In this document: positions 7,379 to 16,891 of the stretch, in pieces
How positions within the stretch are numbered: position 1 is the stretch's first letter
Layout: each line of letters begins with the position of its first letter
From: Olsenella profusa
GTDB taxonomy: Bacteria; Actinomycetota; Coriobacteriia; Coriobacteriales; Atopobiaceae
Assembly (NCBI RefSeq): GCF_016900315.1
Contig: NZ_JACSNQ010000015.1
Coordinates: 1 to 53,111, forward strand
DNA: 53,111 nt
Direction of reading: 5' to 3'
Translations under genes and position numbers: made by a program
The notes under the pieces: model-generated
Told to the model about the DNA's origin: nothing
What the model saw: only the letters and a program-made list of their open reading frames with translations
The model's database searches: none

Positions 7379-8455
7379 ATGGAGCACATACGGGCGTGCG
7401 TGGTGGGAGCCACGGGCTACGCGGGGATCGAGGCGTGCCGTCTGGTGCTTGCCCACCCCACCCTCGAGCTCACGATGGTCACGGACCGCAAACAGGCCGG
7501 GGAGCGCCTCGACGCCGTCTACCCGCAGCTTGCCGGGGCCTGCGACCTCGAGTTCTCGCTGCCCGAGCCCGACGCCATCGCCGCCGCGGCCGACGTGGCG
7601 TTTCTCGCCGTGCCGCACACCGCGAGCCTTGCGCTCACGCCCGCCCTTCTGGAGCGCGGCGTCACTGTGCTCGACCTCTCGGCTGACTACCGCCTGCACG
7701 ACCCGGCGGTCTACGAGGCCTGGTACAACACCCCGCACACGAGTCCCGAGCTCCTCTCCCGCACCGTCTACGGCCTGCCGGAGCTCTTCCGGGACGGTCT
7801 GGCGGCCCTCGCCAAGCGCCGCGCCGCCGGCGAGGCCGTGCTCGTGGCCGTGCCGGGCTGCTACCCCACGGCCACGGCACTTGCCGCGGCCCCCGCGCTC
7901 AGGGCGGGGCTTGCCACCGGCGACCTCGTGATCGCCGACGCCATCTCTGGCGTCTCCGGCGCCGGCCGCTCCTGCACCGCCCGCACCCACTTCTGCCACG
8001 CCAACGAGTCCGTTGAGGCCTACGGCGTGGGTCACCACCGCCACACACCGGAGATCGAGCAGACACTGACCGAGCTCGCCGGCCATGAGATGTCGGTCGT
8101 CTTCACGCCGCACCTCGCCCCGCTCACGCGCGGGCTGCTCTCCACGGTCTACCTCGAGGCAGCCGAGGGGGTCACGGCCGAGGACGTCCAGGCCGCCTAC
8201 GAGCGCGCCTATGCTAACGAGCCGCTGGTCACCACGCTCCCGGCCGGCACCATGCCCGCCACGGCGTCGGTCGCCGCCACCGCGCGCGCCCAGGTGGGCG
8301 TGGCCCTCGACGACCGACGACGACGCACGATCGTCGCCTCCTGCGCGATCGACAACCTCGGGAAGGGCGCGGCCGCCCAGGCCGTCCAGTGCGCCAACGT
8401 GGTGCTTGGCCTCCCCGAGACCGCCGGGCTTCTCGCCGCGGCGCCCCTCATCTGA
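7379..8455 (+). CDS. argC: N-acetyl-gamma-glutamyl-phosphate reductase
   Basis: A 358-residue enzyme for the third step of arginine synthesis, the NADPH-dependent reduction of acetylglutamyl phosphate to the semialdehyde. The N-terminal nucleotide loop GATGYAGIE and the catalytic cysteine in VPGCYPTATALA are present, as are the substrate-binding stretches GVSGAGRS and FTPHLAPLTRGLL. ATG 7379 follows AGAAAGGA. First gene of argC-argJ-argB-argD. Confidence 0.96.
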   Translation: MEHIRACVVGATGYAGIEACRLVLAHPTLELTMVTDRKQAGERLDAVYPQLAGACDLEFSLPEPDAIAAAADVAFLAVPHTASLALTPALLERGVTVLDLSADYRLHDPAVYEAWYNTPHTSPELLSRTVYGLPELFRDGLAALAKRRAAGEAVLVAVPGCYPTATALAAAPALRAGLATGDLVIADAISGVSGAGRSCTARTHFCHANESVEAYGVGHHRHTPEIEQTLTELAGHEMSVVFTPHLAPLTRGLLSTVYLEAAEGVTAEDVQAAYERAYANEPLVTTLPAGTMPATASVAATARAQVGVALDDRRRRTIVASCAIDNLGKGAAAQAVQCANVVLGLPETAGLLAAAPLI

Positions 8456-8503
8456 CCTGTCCGCGCGCCTGAGCGGCGCGCCCCGTCATCGGAGAGTCAC
8501 CAC

Positions 8504-9790
8504 ATGGATACGATAGAGCCCCTCTGCGTGCCGACCACCGCCGACGCGCCCGCCGCCTTTGGCTTCGAGCCGTGCGACGGGGGCGTGTGCGCCGCCGACG
8601 GCATGCGTGCCGCCGGCGTCTCGGCCGGATTTCGCAAGAACCCCAACCGCCTCGACCTCGCGCTCGTCGTCGCCGACGAGTCGTGCGTGGTCGCGGGCAC
8701 CTTCACCACCAACCGCTTCTGCGCCGCCCCGGTGACGCTGAGCCGCGAGCGCGCCGCCCGCGGCCGGGCCCGCGCCGTGGTGCTCAACTCCGGCAACGCC
8801 AACGCCGCGACCGGCGAGCCGGGCCTTGAGGTGGCCCGCCGCTCGGCCGAGATCGTGGCCGCCGAGCTGGGCTGCGCGCCCGAGGACGTGCTCGTGGCCT
8901 CCACCGGCGTGATCGGCGCCCAGCTGCCGATTGCGCCCTTCGAGACCGGCGTGCCCGCCGCCGCCCGCGCGCTCGCGCCCACCGCGGCCGCGGCCCACGA
9001 CGCCGCCTGCGCCGTCATGACCACCGACACCCACCCCAAGGAGGTCGCCTTCTGCGGCGCCGTGCCGGACGGGCGCGGCGGCGAGGTCACGGTACACGTG
9101 GGTGGCTTCGTCAAGGGCTCGGGCATGATCCAGCCCAACATGGCCACGATGCTCGCCGTGCTCTCCACCGACGCGCCGCTCACGGCCGAGGCCGCCCACC
9201 AGGCCCTGCTCGACGCCGTACGCGTGAGCTTCAACAAGGTCACCGTGGACTCCGACACCTCCACCAACGACACGGCCCTGCTCTTTGCCACCGGCGCGGC
9301 CGGCGGCGAGAAGATCGGGCCCGACTCGCCGGCCTACCCGGCCGTGGCCGCGGCGGTGCGGGGCGCCTGCACCGAGCTCGCGCGGCAGATCGCGGCCGAC
9401 GGCGAGGGCGCCACCAAACTGGTGACGGTCAACGTCCTGGGCGCGGCGAGCGACGCCGACGCCGACACCGTGGCGCGTGCGATCGCCAACTCGCCGCTCG
9501 TCAAGACCGCGATCTTCGGCCATGACGCCAACTGGGGACGCGTGGCGGCCGCCGCTGGCAAGTGCGGCGTGCCCTTCGACCAGCGTCTCGTTGACATCGA
9601 CCTTCTGGGCGTGCCCGTCTGCCGCGCCGGCCTCACGGTGCCGATGGACGAGGACGACATGCTGCGCCGCTTCGACGCGCCCGAGGTGGAGATTACCGTG
9701 AGCCTGAACGCCGGCACCTCCTGCACGCGCATCTGGACCTGCGACCTCACGCACGACTACGTCACCATCAACGGGGACTACCGCACGTAG
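8504..9790 (+). CDS. argJ: Bifunctional glutamate N-acetyltransferase / amino-acid acetyltransferase
   Basis: A 428-residue ArgJ that transfers acetyl from acetylornithine to glutamate. It recycles acetyl and may also use acetyl-CoA. The self-cleavage site is visible as MIQPNMATMLAVLSTDAP, with the Thr of MATML as the nucleophile that starts the beta chain. STGVIG and the C-terminal DYVTINGDYRT are also typical. The next gene is argB. No argA is seen, consistent with the cyclic pathway. Confidence 0.95.
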   Translation: MDTIEPLCVPTTADAPAAFGFEPCDGGVCAADGMRAAGVSAGFRKNPNRLDLALVVADESCVVAGTFTTNRFCAAPVTLSRERAARGRARAVVLNSGNANAATGEPGLEVARRSAEIVAAELGCAPEDVLVASTGVIGAQLPIAPFETGVPAAARALAPTAAAAHDAACAVMTTDTHPKEVAFCGAVPDGRGGEVTVHVGGFVKGSGMIQPNMATMLAVLSTDAPLTAEAAHQALLDAVRVSFNKVTVDSDTSTNDTALLFATGAAGGEKIGPDSPAYPAVAAAVRGACTELARQIAADGEGATKLVTVNVLGAASDADADTVARAIANSPLVKTAIFGHDANWGRVAAAAGKCGVPFDQRLVDIDLLGVPVCRAGLTVPMDEDDMLRRFDAPEVEITVSLNAGTSCTRIWTCDLTHDYVTINGDYRT

Positions 9791-9826
9791 CCGGCCATGC
9801 ACCGGGCCCTTCCGTCCCGGCCCCAG

Positions 9827-9838
9827 GTACTTCTCGCC
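9827..9838 (-). repeat. Near copy of the dispersed 12-mer
   Basis: GTACTTCTCGCC, one base from the GTYCTTCTCGCC form, lies in the argJ-argB spacer just before the argB ribosome site. Confidence 0.6.
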
Positions 9839-9858
9839 AGATCATCAAGGAGGAACAC

Positions 9859-10734
9859 ATGCAGAAGCGCGACCGGCTCGAGCGTGACCGCGCGGTGTCC
9901 AAGGTCGAGGTGCTCACCGAGGCGCTGCCGTGGATCAACCGCATGCGCGGCAAGACCTTCGTCATCAAGTACGGCGGCTCGGCGATGGAGGATGCCGAGC
10001 TCTGCCGCCAGGTGGTGGCCGACATCGAGCTGCTCAAGCTCATGGGCATCCGCGTGGTGCTGGTCCACGGCGGCGGCAAGGCGATCAACGCCCAGCTCAA
10101 GGCCCTGAACATCCCCGTCAGCTTCAAGGGCGGCCTGCGCGTGACCGACGAGGCCACTATGCGCGCGGTCCAGCAGGTGCTCGTGGGCCAGGTCAACCAG
10201 GACCTGGTCTGGGCCCTGAACGAGTACGGCCACAACGCCGTGGGCATCTCCGGCGCGGACGGCAAGACCCTGAAGGCCGCGCCGATGGACCCCGAGCTCG
10301 GGCGCGTCGGCCGCATCCGCGAGGTTGACCCGAGCCTCATCGAGACGATCCTCGAGGACGGCTACATCCCCGTGATCGCAAGCGTCGGCTGCGGCCCGGA
10401 CGGCTTCTACAACATCAACGCCGACGTCGCGGCCGGCAAGGTCGCCGAGGCGATGGGCGCCGACAAGCTCATCTACCTCACCGACGTCGACGGCCTCTAC
10501 GGTGACATCAACGACGAGGACAGCCTCATCCAGACCCTCACCCGCACCGAGACCCACGTGCTGCTTGACTCCGGGGAGCTCGACGGGGGCATGCTGCCCA
10601 AGATCCGCTCGATCGCCGAGGCGCTCGACGCGGGCGTCTCCGAGGTCGTCATCCTCAACGGCACCTTCCCGCACTCGCTGCTCCTCGAGATCTTTACGGA
10701 CGCGGGCTGCGGTACCATGTTCACGCAGGACTAG
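9859..10734 (+). CDS. argB: Acetylglutamate kinase
   Basis: A 291-residue amino-acid kinase that phosphorylates N-acetylglutamate. Signature segments are FVIKYGGSAM, VLVHGGGKAIN, the acetylglutamate site (NINADVAAGKVAEAMGADKLIYLTDVDGLY) and GGMLPKI. The N-terminal helix (about residues 1-25) is of the type found in arginine-inhibited hexameric enzymes, so feedback inhibition is likely, though inferred. AAGGAGG precedes ATG 9859. Confidence 0.96.
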   Translation: MQKRDRLERDRAVSKVEVLTEALPWINRMRGKTFVIKYGGSAMEDAELCRQVVADIELLKLMGIRVVLVHGGGKAINAQLKALNIPVSFKGGLRVTDEATMRAVQQVLVGQVNQDLVWALNEYGHNAVGISGADGKTLKAAPMDPELGRVGRIREVDPSLIETILEDGYIPVIASVGCGPDGFYNINADVAAGKVAEAMGADKLIYLTDVDGLYGDINDEDSLIQTLTRTETHVLLDSGELDGGMLPKIRSIAEALDAGVSEVVILNGTFPHSLLLEIFTDAGCGTMFTQD

Positions 10735-10790
10735 CCTGCCCGCGCCCCGTCCGGCCCGCAGGCAGGAACCAGCCATCCGAAGGGAGCACC

Positions 10791-12068
<1,278 letters not shown>

Positions 12069-12127
12069 GCGCGGCGGCCGGTGGCTGGGCTGCCGGGCTC
12101 AGCTGTCGGGCCGAGTGTGGGGCCGGA

Positions 12128-12208
12128 TTTACTAGCCCGGATCTGCCAGCCCAGCAGGGTTTACTAGCCCGGCAGGGTTTACTAGCCCGGCAGGGTTTAC
12201 TAGCCCGG
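12128..12208 (+). repeat. 18-bp tandem repeat, TTTACTAGCCCGGCAGGG
   Basis: Three contiguous units start at 12160, 12178 and 12196, with a fourth TTTACTAGCCCGG at 12128. They lie 60 bp after argD and run directly into the first palindromic unit. No gene is encoded here. Confidence 0.85.
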
Positions 12209-12564
12209 CACTGTCTGCGGACGGTTCTGACCTCCAAACCGTCCGGTGGCGGTGCGCCTGCAGAGGCGCGCACCGCTGCCGGACGGTTTTTCTCGGCAGT
12301 TCGACCGAAAACGGTGCGGCTGTGTGTGGGACTGTACGGGCTCCGCGGGCCCCGCGCCACTCCGCACCCTGCGCACCCCTTCCACAACCCCCCGCACTGC
12401 TTTCGGACGATTTCATGGGTAGAACCGTCCTCAGACAGTGCGGCCGAGAAGGACGTACCGTTTTTGGACGGTCTGACTGTCCGAACCGTCCGGAAACGGT
12501 GTCGCCAAGCGGCACGATACCGTTTTCGGACGATTTGAGCCTGCGGACCGTCCGGCAACGGTGC
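12208..12564. repeat. Palindromic array A (62-bp period)
   Basis: Five hairpin units at 12208-12255, 12270-12317, 12394-12441, 12455-12503 and 12517-12564. Each is 48-49 bp: a left arm like GCACCGTTTCCGGACGG, about 13 variable bases, and a right arm like ACCGTCCGGAAACGGTGC. Starts are 62, 124, 61 and 62 bp apart, so one unit is missing from an otherwise even register. The central bases differ between units. No reading frame makes sense of the region. Confidence 0.85.
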
Positions 12565-12637
12565 GCGGTTGGGTGCGCCGGAGATCCCCGCCCGGGCGCC
12601 GCCCCGGGCCACCACAAAACCGGATCTGTGGCCTCAG

Positions 12638-12649
12638 GTTCTTCTCGCC
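12638..12649 (-). repeat. Dispersed 12-mer copy
   Basis: Exact GTTCTTCTCGCC between array A and the AT-richer leader of the AbiEi/DUF559-like gene. Confidence 0.85.
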
Positions 12650-12871
12650 AGCCGTTCCCCGGCAAGAATAGACCGCTTACGAATCTGTCAGATGTCTGAC
12701 GCTCATTGACAGTTAACTGCGCATGTCGTCTGCCAGCAGAAACGCTTCTCACAGGTGTAGAAATGACACCAATAACACAACTGATTAGCAATTTATCCAA
12801 TCACGGTCCATGATTCTGTGGACAATCCTCCTTCACCGGGCAGGGCCGCCCGGTGGGGAAGGGGGACTGTC
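12650..12871 (+). promoter_or_regulatory. AT-richer leader with palindrome before the AbiEi/DUF559-like gene
   Basis: This stretch is markedly richer in A+T than its surroundings. It holds GTCAGATGTCTGAC (12687-12700), a palindrome with a 2-bp centre, followed by TTGACA (12706-12711), a perfect -35 hexamer. No good -10 is at the right distance. An operator next to a promoter is plausible. Confidence 0.4.
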
Positions 12872-13978
12872 ATGAGTCGTGTCGTTGACGTGAGAATCGC
12901 CGGGCTGCTGGAGCGCTCGGAGGAGGCAGGGACGTGCCTTGTCCTGACGGAGCCTGCGGAACCTGACGCCGAGGCGCTTCGGCGCGCGCTTTCCCGGCGC
13001 GTCGCCAACGGCGCGGTCGTCTCGCCGGCGCGCGGGCTGTTTGCCGACGCGGACACGTGGTCGGGCCTCGGGCCGTCCGAGCGCGCCCTCTGGCTTGCGC
13101 GCGGGCTGCAGGCGCGCCACCCCGGCTGGGTGTTCTGCGGCCCGACGGCCGCGCTCGCCTATGGCCTCGACGTCTCCGAGACGCTGCTCGGGAGCACGCA
13201 CGTGGCGCGCACGCCCGGTCACTGCGGGACGGGGTCCGCAGGCGTGACGCGGCACCCGGTACTCGGCGCGTGCCGGGGCTCGGCGGCTGGCGGCATCGAG
13301 GAGGGCGACACCGACGTGGCTGGCGTCGAGGTCGTCGGCGGCCTGCGGGTAACCCCGCCGCTGCAGACGGTGTTCGACTGCCTGAGGTGGACGGACTTCC
13401 CGCGGGGGCTCGGCGTCGTCGACTCCGCGCTGAGGTGCGCCCTCGTGGGCCGCGACGAGCTCGCGGGGTATGCGGAGTCGGCCGGTGCGCGCCGCCCGCG
13501 CGACGCCGGGCGCGTTCTGGGGACGCTCTCCTGGGCCGACCCACGAAGCGAGAACGGCGGGGAGTCGGTCGCGCGCGGACGGATGCTGCTGCTTGGCTAC
13601 GCGCGACCCGAGCTGCAGGTGGAGGTGCCGCGCGTCATCGAGGGCGGCCAGCCGTGGCGCGCCGACTTCTGCTGGGTGCGCGCGGACGGGCGCGTCGTCC
13701 TTGGGGAGCTCGACGGGCGGGGAAAGTACGTCGAGCGGGAGCTCATGGGCGGCCGGAGCATCGACGAGGTGCTGTCCGACGAGAACATCCGCGGGTCGCG
13801 CTTCAGCCTGTACGACGTCGCGCTGATGCGCTTCCGCTTTGGCGTCACGGAGCGGCCCGCGGAGTTTGCGAGGCTGCTCGACGAGTACGGCGTGCCGCTG
13901 CGGGGCTCGGAGCTGGCGCTGCCCGAGGGGGCCGCGATGGTCCCGGACTGGGAGGTGCTGCGTCGCCGTGGGAACTAG
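12872..13978 (+). CDS. AbiEi-like winged-helix protein with DUF559-type nuclease-like C-terminus
   Basis: A 368-residue protein. The N-terminal half (LRRALSRRVANGAVVSPARGLFAD, then WVFCGPTAALAYGLDV) resembles the winged-helix antitoxin domain of AbiEi-type proteins. The C-terminal part (about 230-350) resembles DUF559/Vsr-like PD-(D/E)xK folds: RPELQVEVPRV, then Asp264 in WRADFCW and GELDGRGKYVE with an E-x-D pair. ATG 12872 is chosen over GTG 12818 because GGGGAAGGGGG lies 7 bases before it. No AbiEii toxin gene is adjacent. Palindromic arrays lie on both sides. Function unknown; a role in defence or in processing the flanking repeats is only a hypothesis. Confidence 0.55.
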   Translation: MSRVVDVRIAGLLERSEEAGTCLVLTEPAEPDAEALRRALSRRVANGAVVSPARGLFADADTWSGLGPSERALWLARGLQARHPGWVFCGPTAALAYGLDVSETLLGSTHVARTPGHCGTGSAGVTRHPVLGACRGSAAGGIEEGDTDVAGVEVVGGLRVTPPLQTVFDCLRWTDFPRGLGVVDSALRCALVGRDELAGYAESAGARRPRDAGRVLGTLSWADPRSENGGESVARGRMLLLGYARPELQVEVPRVIEGGQPWRADFCWVRADGRVVLGELDGRGKYVERELMGGRSIDEVLSDENIRGSRFSLYDVALMRFRFGVTERPAEFARLLDEYGVPLRGSELALPEGAAMVPDWEVLRRRGN

Positions 13979-14053
13979 GGGCGTGGCCCGGGGTTCTTCT
14001 CGGCGGATCGTCGGTGGTCGACAAGGCGTCGGTGGGCGGACGCCGTTGCGGGC

Positions 14054-14316
14054 GCACCGTTTCCGGACGGTTGGGGGGGTGAGAATCGTCTGGAAACAGT
14101 GCGCCGTCGGGGGTGCGTACCGTCATCGGACGGTCTGGAACCAAAAACCGTCCGGAAACGGTGCCACGTATCGCGTTACGAGGGGGCTATCGCGTTACGA
14201 GGGGACGCACCACTACCGGACGGTTTTTCTCGGCGGTTCGACCGAAAACGGTGCGGCCAGGGGGATGCGTACCGTTTTCGGACGTTTCTGCGGACAAGAA
14301 CGTCCGAAAACGGTGC
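14054..14316. repeat. Palindromic array B (62-bp period)
   Basis: Four units at 14054-14102, 14117-14164, 14207-14254 and 14269-14316, built like array A. Starts are 63, 90 and 62 bp apart. The 90-bp gap holds a two-copy direct repeat, TATCGCGTTACGAGGGG (about 14169-14205). The unit at 14207 is nearly identical, centre included, to the unit at 12270 on the other side of the AbiEi/DUF559-like gene. Confidence 0.85.
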
Positions 14317-14353
14317 GGCCAAGGTGGACGGTCGTGCCATCCGCACCGCCCGC

Positions 14354-14365
14354 GGCGAGAAGAAC
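14354..14365 (+). repeat. Dispersed 12-mer copy
   Basis: Exact GGCGAGAAGAAC between array B and the 3' end of the minus-strand MFS gene. Confidence 0.85.
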
Positions 14366-14399
14366 CTGCGGCCGAGAAGAGCCCGCCGCCCGTGACCCG

Positions 14400-15629
14400 C
14401 TACGCGCGCTCGCCGGCGGGCACGCGCAGCATCACGCAGAAGCCCACCACGAAGAGCACCGAGATCGAGAGGACGCCCACGCTGGAGTTGCCGGTGAGCG
14501 CGGTGAACGTGCCCACCAGGAACGTCCCGAGCACCGCTGCGTACTTGCCGAAGATGTCGAAGAAGCCGAAGTACTCGTTGGCGCGCTCCTTCGGGCAGAG
14601 CTTGCCGAACTCGCTGCGGCTGAGCGCCTGGATGCCTCCCTGGAACATGCCCACCAGGATTGCCAGGAACCAGAACTCGGTGGCCGAGCGCAGGAAGAAC
14701 GCCGCAAAGAGCGTGATGCCGAAGTACGCCGCGATGGCGATCAGCAGCATCCGCCGCGTGCCGAAGCGGCTGGACAGCCGCCCGTAGGCGATCGCGCTCG
14801 GAAACGCCACGATCTGCGTCACCAGAAGCGCCAGCACCAGCTGCGTGGAGTCGATGCCGAGGTCGGTGCCGTAGCTCGTCGAGAGCTTGATGATCGTGTG
14901 CACGCCGTCGATGTAGAAGAAGTACGCGATCATGTAGTAGCGGATCGCCCGGTTGGCCCAGATCTCGCGCAGCGTCCCGGCAAGGCCCCGCACCGCGCGG
15001 GAGACGGCGCGCGGCTCGCGCGGCTTGAAGTGCACCTGACGCACGTTCCTGAGCAGCGGAATCGTGAAGAGCGCCCACCACGCGCCCGTGATCACAAAGG
15101 CGATCTGCATGGCCGTCTGCAGCGTGATCCCGAGCGCCTCGTAGCCGAGCACCACGCCGAGGCAGGCGATGAACGGCACGCAGCTGCCCAGGTAGCCCCA
15201 GGCGTAGCCCTGGGAGGAGATCTCGTCCATGCGCTCGTCGGTGGTGGTGTCCACCAGGAGCGCGTCGTAGAAGACCATCGACGAGTTGAGCGCCACCGAC
15301 GACACCACGTAGATCACGAGGAACGCGAGCGCCGTGGTGACAAAGCCGAGCGCCACCGTGGCCACCACGCCGGTGCCCACGCACCCCACGATGAAGCGCT
15401 TCTTCATGCCCTGCATGTCCGCGATGGAGCCCAAAACCGGCATGAGCAGCGCGATGATCAGCGACGCCACGGTCTCGGCGTAGCTCCACGCCACCACGAC
15501 GCCGCCCTCGGGCGCAAGCGAGGAGAAGTAGATGGGGATGACGCTCGTGGCAAGCAGCACGAGCGCGGAGTTGCCCACGTCGTAGGCGATCCAGCTCTTC
15601 TCGGCGCGGGTCATCTTCTGGTTGGCCAT
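14400..15629 (-). CDS. MFS transporter, UMF1/Atg22-like
   Basis: A 409-residue membrane protein with about 12 predicted helices. The N-terminal TRAEKSWIAYDVGNSALVLL and later SMVFYDALLVDTTTDERMDEISSQGYAWGYLGS are characteristic of the UMF1 (Atg22-like) branch of the major facilitator superfamily, as is FGKLCPKERANEYFGFFDIFGKYAAVLG. Substrate unknown; distant relatives export amino acids from vacuoles. The start is the ATG at 15629 (read on the minus strand), preceded by GGAGGGGAGCC. Divergent from the phospholipase-like gene. Confidence 0.85.
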   Translation of the reverse strand: MANQKMTRAEKSWIAYDVGNSALVLLATSVIPIYFSSLAPEGGVVVAWSYAETVASLIIALLMPVLGSIADMQGMKKRFIVGCVGTGVVATVALGFVTTALAFLVIYVVSSVALNSSMVFYDALLVDTTTDERMDEISSQGYAWGYLGSCVPFIACLGVVLGYEALGITLQTAMQIAFVITGAWWALFTIPLLRNVRQVHFKPREPRAVSRAVRGLAGTLREIWANRAIRYYMIAYFFYIDGVHTIIKLSTSYGTDLGIDSTQLVLALLVTQIVAFPSAIAYGRLSSRFGTRRMLLIAIAAYFGITLFAAFFLRSATEFWFLAILVGMFQGGIQALSRSEFGKLCPKERANEYFGFFDIFGKYAAVLGTFLVGTFTALTGNSSVGVLSISVLFVVGFCVMLRVPAGERA

Positions 15630-15726
15630 GTGGCTCCCCTCCGGTGAGTCTGCACAACACTCCCATGGTAGGCAAATGTCTGACCGGAAGGCGTAAGAAC
15701 TGCGTAAATGTCCCCGGCCGGCGTCC

Positions 15727-15861
15727 GGCGAGAAGAGCGGTAGCGCCCGGCGAGAAGAGCGGCGGCGCGGCCCTGAGCGGCCGCCTCGTGCCCCGCGTCG
15801 CCCGCCCGCGGCCCGCCCGTCCTTCTCGCCGGGCGCCACCCGCACGCGGATGCGGCATAAT
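15727..15861. promoter_or_regulatory. Divergent spacer with 12-mer copies and a -10 box
   Basis: Two near copies GGCGAGAAGAGC (15727-15738, 15749-15760) and one exact minus copy (15819-15830) lie between the divergent MFS and phospholipase-like genes. CATAAT at 15856-15861 is a possible -10 for the plus-strand gene. The -35 is not clear. Confidence 0.55.
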
Positions 15862-15922
15862 CGAAGGCGGCGCCGCACGCCGCAGACGGCCGCTGCGCCC
15901 ACACCCGTCGAAAGGCCATGCC

Positions 15923-16891
15923 ATGCCCGCCATCATCACGCACGACTTCTTCGGCCGCGGCCTCGCCGAGGACGCCCGCGACCTGCTCGGCCTGCGCTCG
16001 ACGGCCGAGCGCGACGCCTTCCTCCTGGGCAACCAGGGGCCCGACCCCCTCTTCTACCTGGTCGTGGACCCGCTGATGCACAAGTGGTCGCCGCTCGGGG
16101 ACGCCATGCACGACGGCAGCCCCGCCGAGCTGCTGCTGGCCATGCGCGAGGCCGCTGCGCGTCTCGAGGGGCACGAGCGCCAGGTGGCGCGCGCCTACGT
16201 GGCCGGGTTTGCCTGCCACTGGCTGCTCGACTCGACGATGCACCCCTTCGTCTACTTCTGGCAGAGCGGCCTCACCACGGCCGGCGTCCCGGGCCTGGAC
16301 GAGGAGGCCGCCTCCAAGGTCCACGCGGAGGTCGAGCGCGACCTCGACGAGATGGTGCTCTACACGTTCACCGGCAAGACCGTCCGGCAGTGGCGCCCGC
16401 ACGAGCGCGTGCTGATCGCCTCGCGCGCCACGCTCGCCGCGATCGACAAGCTCTACTTCTACGTGGCGCTCTGGGTGTTCGGGCGCCCCATCGACCCGCG
16501 GACCTTCTCCACGGCGGTCCACGAGTTCCGCCTGGTCCAGCGCGTCTTCGACTCCCCGTCGGGCAGGAAGCGGGCGGCCCTGGGCACGGTGGAGCGCCTC
16601 GTGACGCGCTCGCCCTTCTCGCTGGTCAACGCGATGTCACACCGTGCGCGGGCCGAGGAGACCTCGGTCTTTGACAACCGCGACCACCGCCCGTGGGAAA
16701 ACCCCTTCACCGGCGCGGTCGACACCATGGGCTTCTGGGACCTCTTCGAGGGCGCCCGCTCCCGCGCACTGCCCGCCCTGGACGAGCTGCTGCTCTCCGA
16801 GGAGTTCGACCTTGCCGCCGCGCGCGAGCTCACGCACGACCTCAACTTCGAGGGCAGGCCGACGGAGCCCGGCGAGAAGGTTGCGTGGTAG
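15923..16891 (+). CDS. Zinc-dependent phospholipase C family protein
   Basis: A 322-residue protein resembling zinc-dependent phospholipase C/S1-P1 nuclease-like proteins. The metal-site segments are THDFFGRGL at the N-terminus, FLLGNQGPDPLFY (about 38-50) and VAGFACHWLLDSTMHPFVYF (about 94-113), supplying His and Asp ligands. There is no signal peptide, so a cytoplasmic role is likely, unlike secreted toxin relatives. The C-terminus (PTEPGEKVAW) is encoded by a near copy of the dispersed 12-mer. The stop overlaps the proposed GTG start of vsr. Confidence 0.75.
   Translation: MPAIITHDFFGRGLAEDARDLLGLRSTAERDAFLLGNQGPDPLFYLVVDPLMHKWSPLGDAMHDGSPAELLLAMREAAARLEGHERQVARAYVAGFACHWLLDSTMHPFVYFWQSGLTTAGVPGLDEEAASKVHAEVERDLDEMVLYTFTGKTVRQWRPHERVLIASRATLAAIDKLYFYVALWVFGRPIDPRTFSTAVHEFRLVQRVFDSPSGRKRAALGTVERLVTRSPFSLVNAMSHRARAEETSVFDNRDHRPWENPFTGAVDTMGFWDLFEGARSRALPALDELLLSEEFDLAAARELTHDLNFEGRPTEPGEKVAW

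Noticed and set aside
12208..12564. CRISPR array
   Set aside because: Repeats alternate in orientation, arms are imperfect, spacers are about 13 bp, and no cas genes are present.
12069..14399. Insertion sequence or transposon
   Set aside because: No transposase, no terminal inverted repeats framing the whole block, and no target duplication was seen.
13839..15647. 602-codon plus-strand frame antisense to the MFS gene
   Set aside because: It runs through array B and is full of His, Arg and Glu runs typical of antisense reading of membrane-protein codons. The minus-strand MFS protein has clear family motifs.
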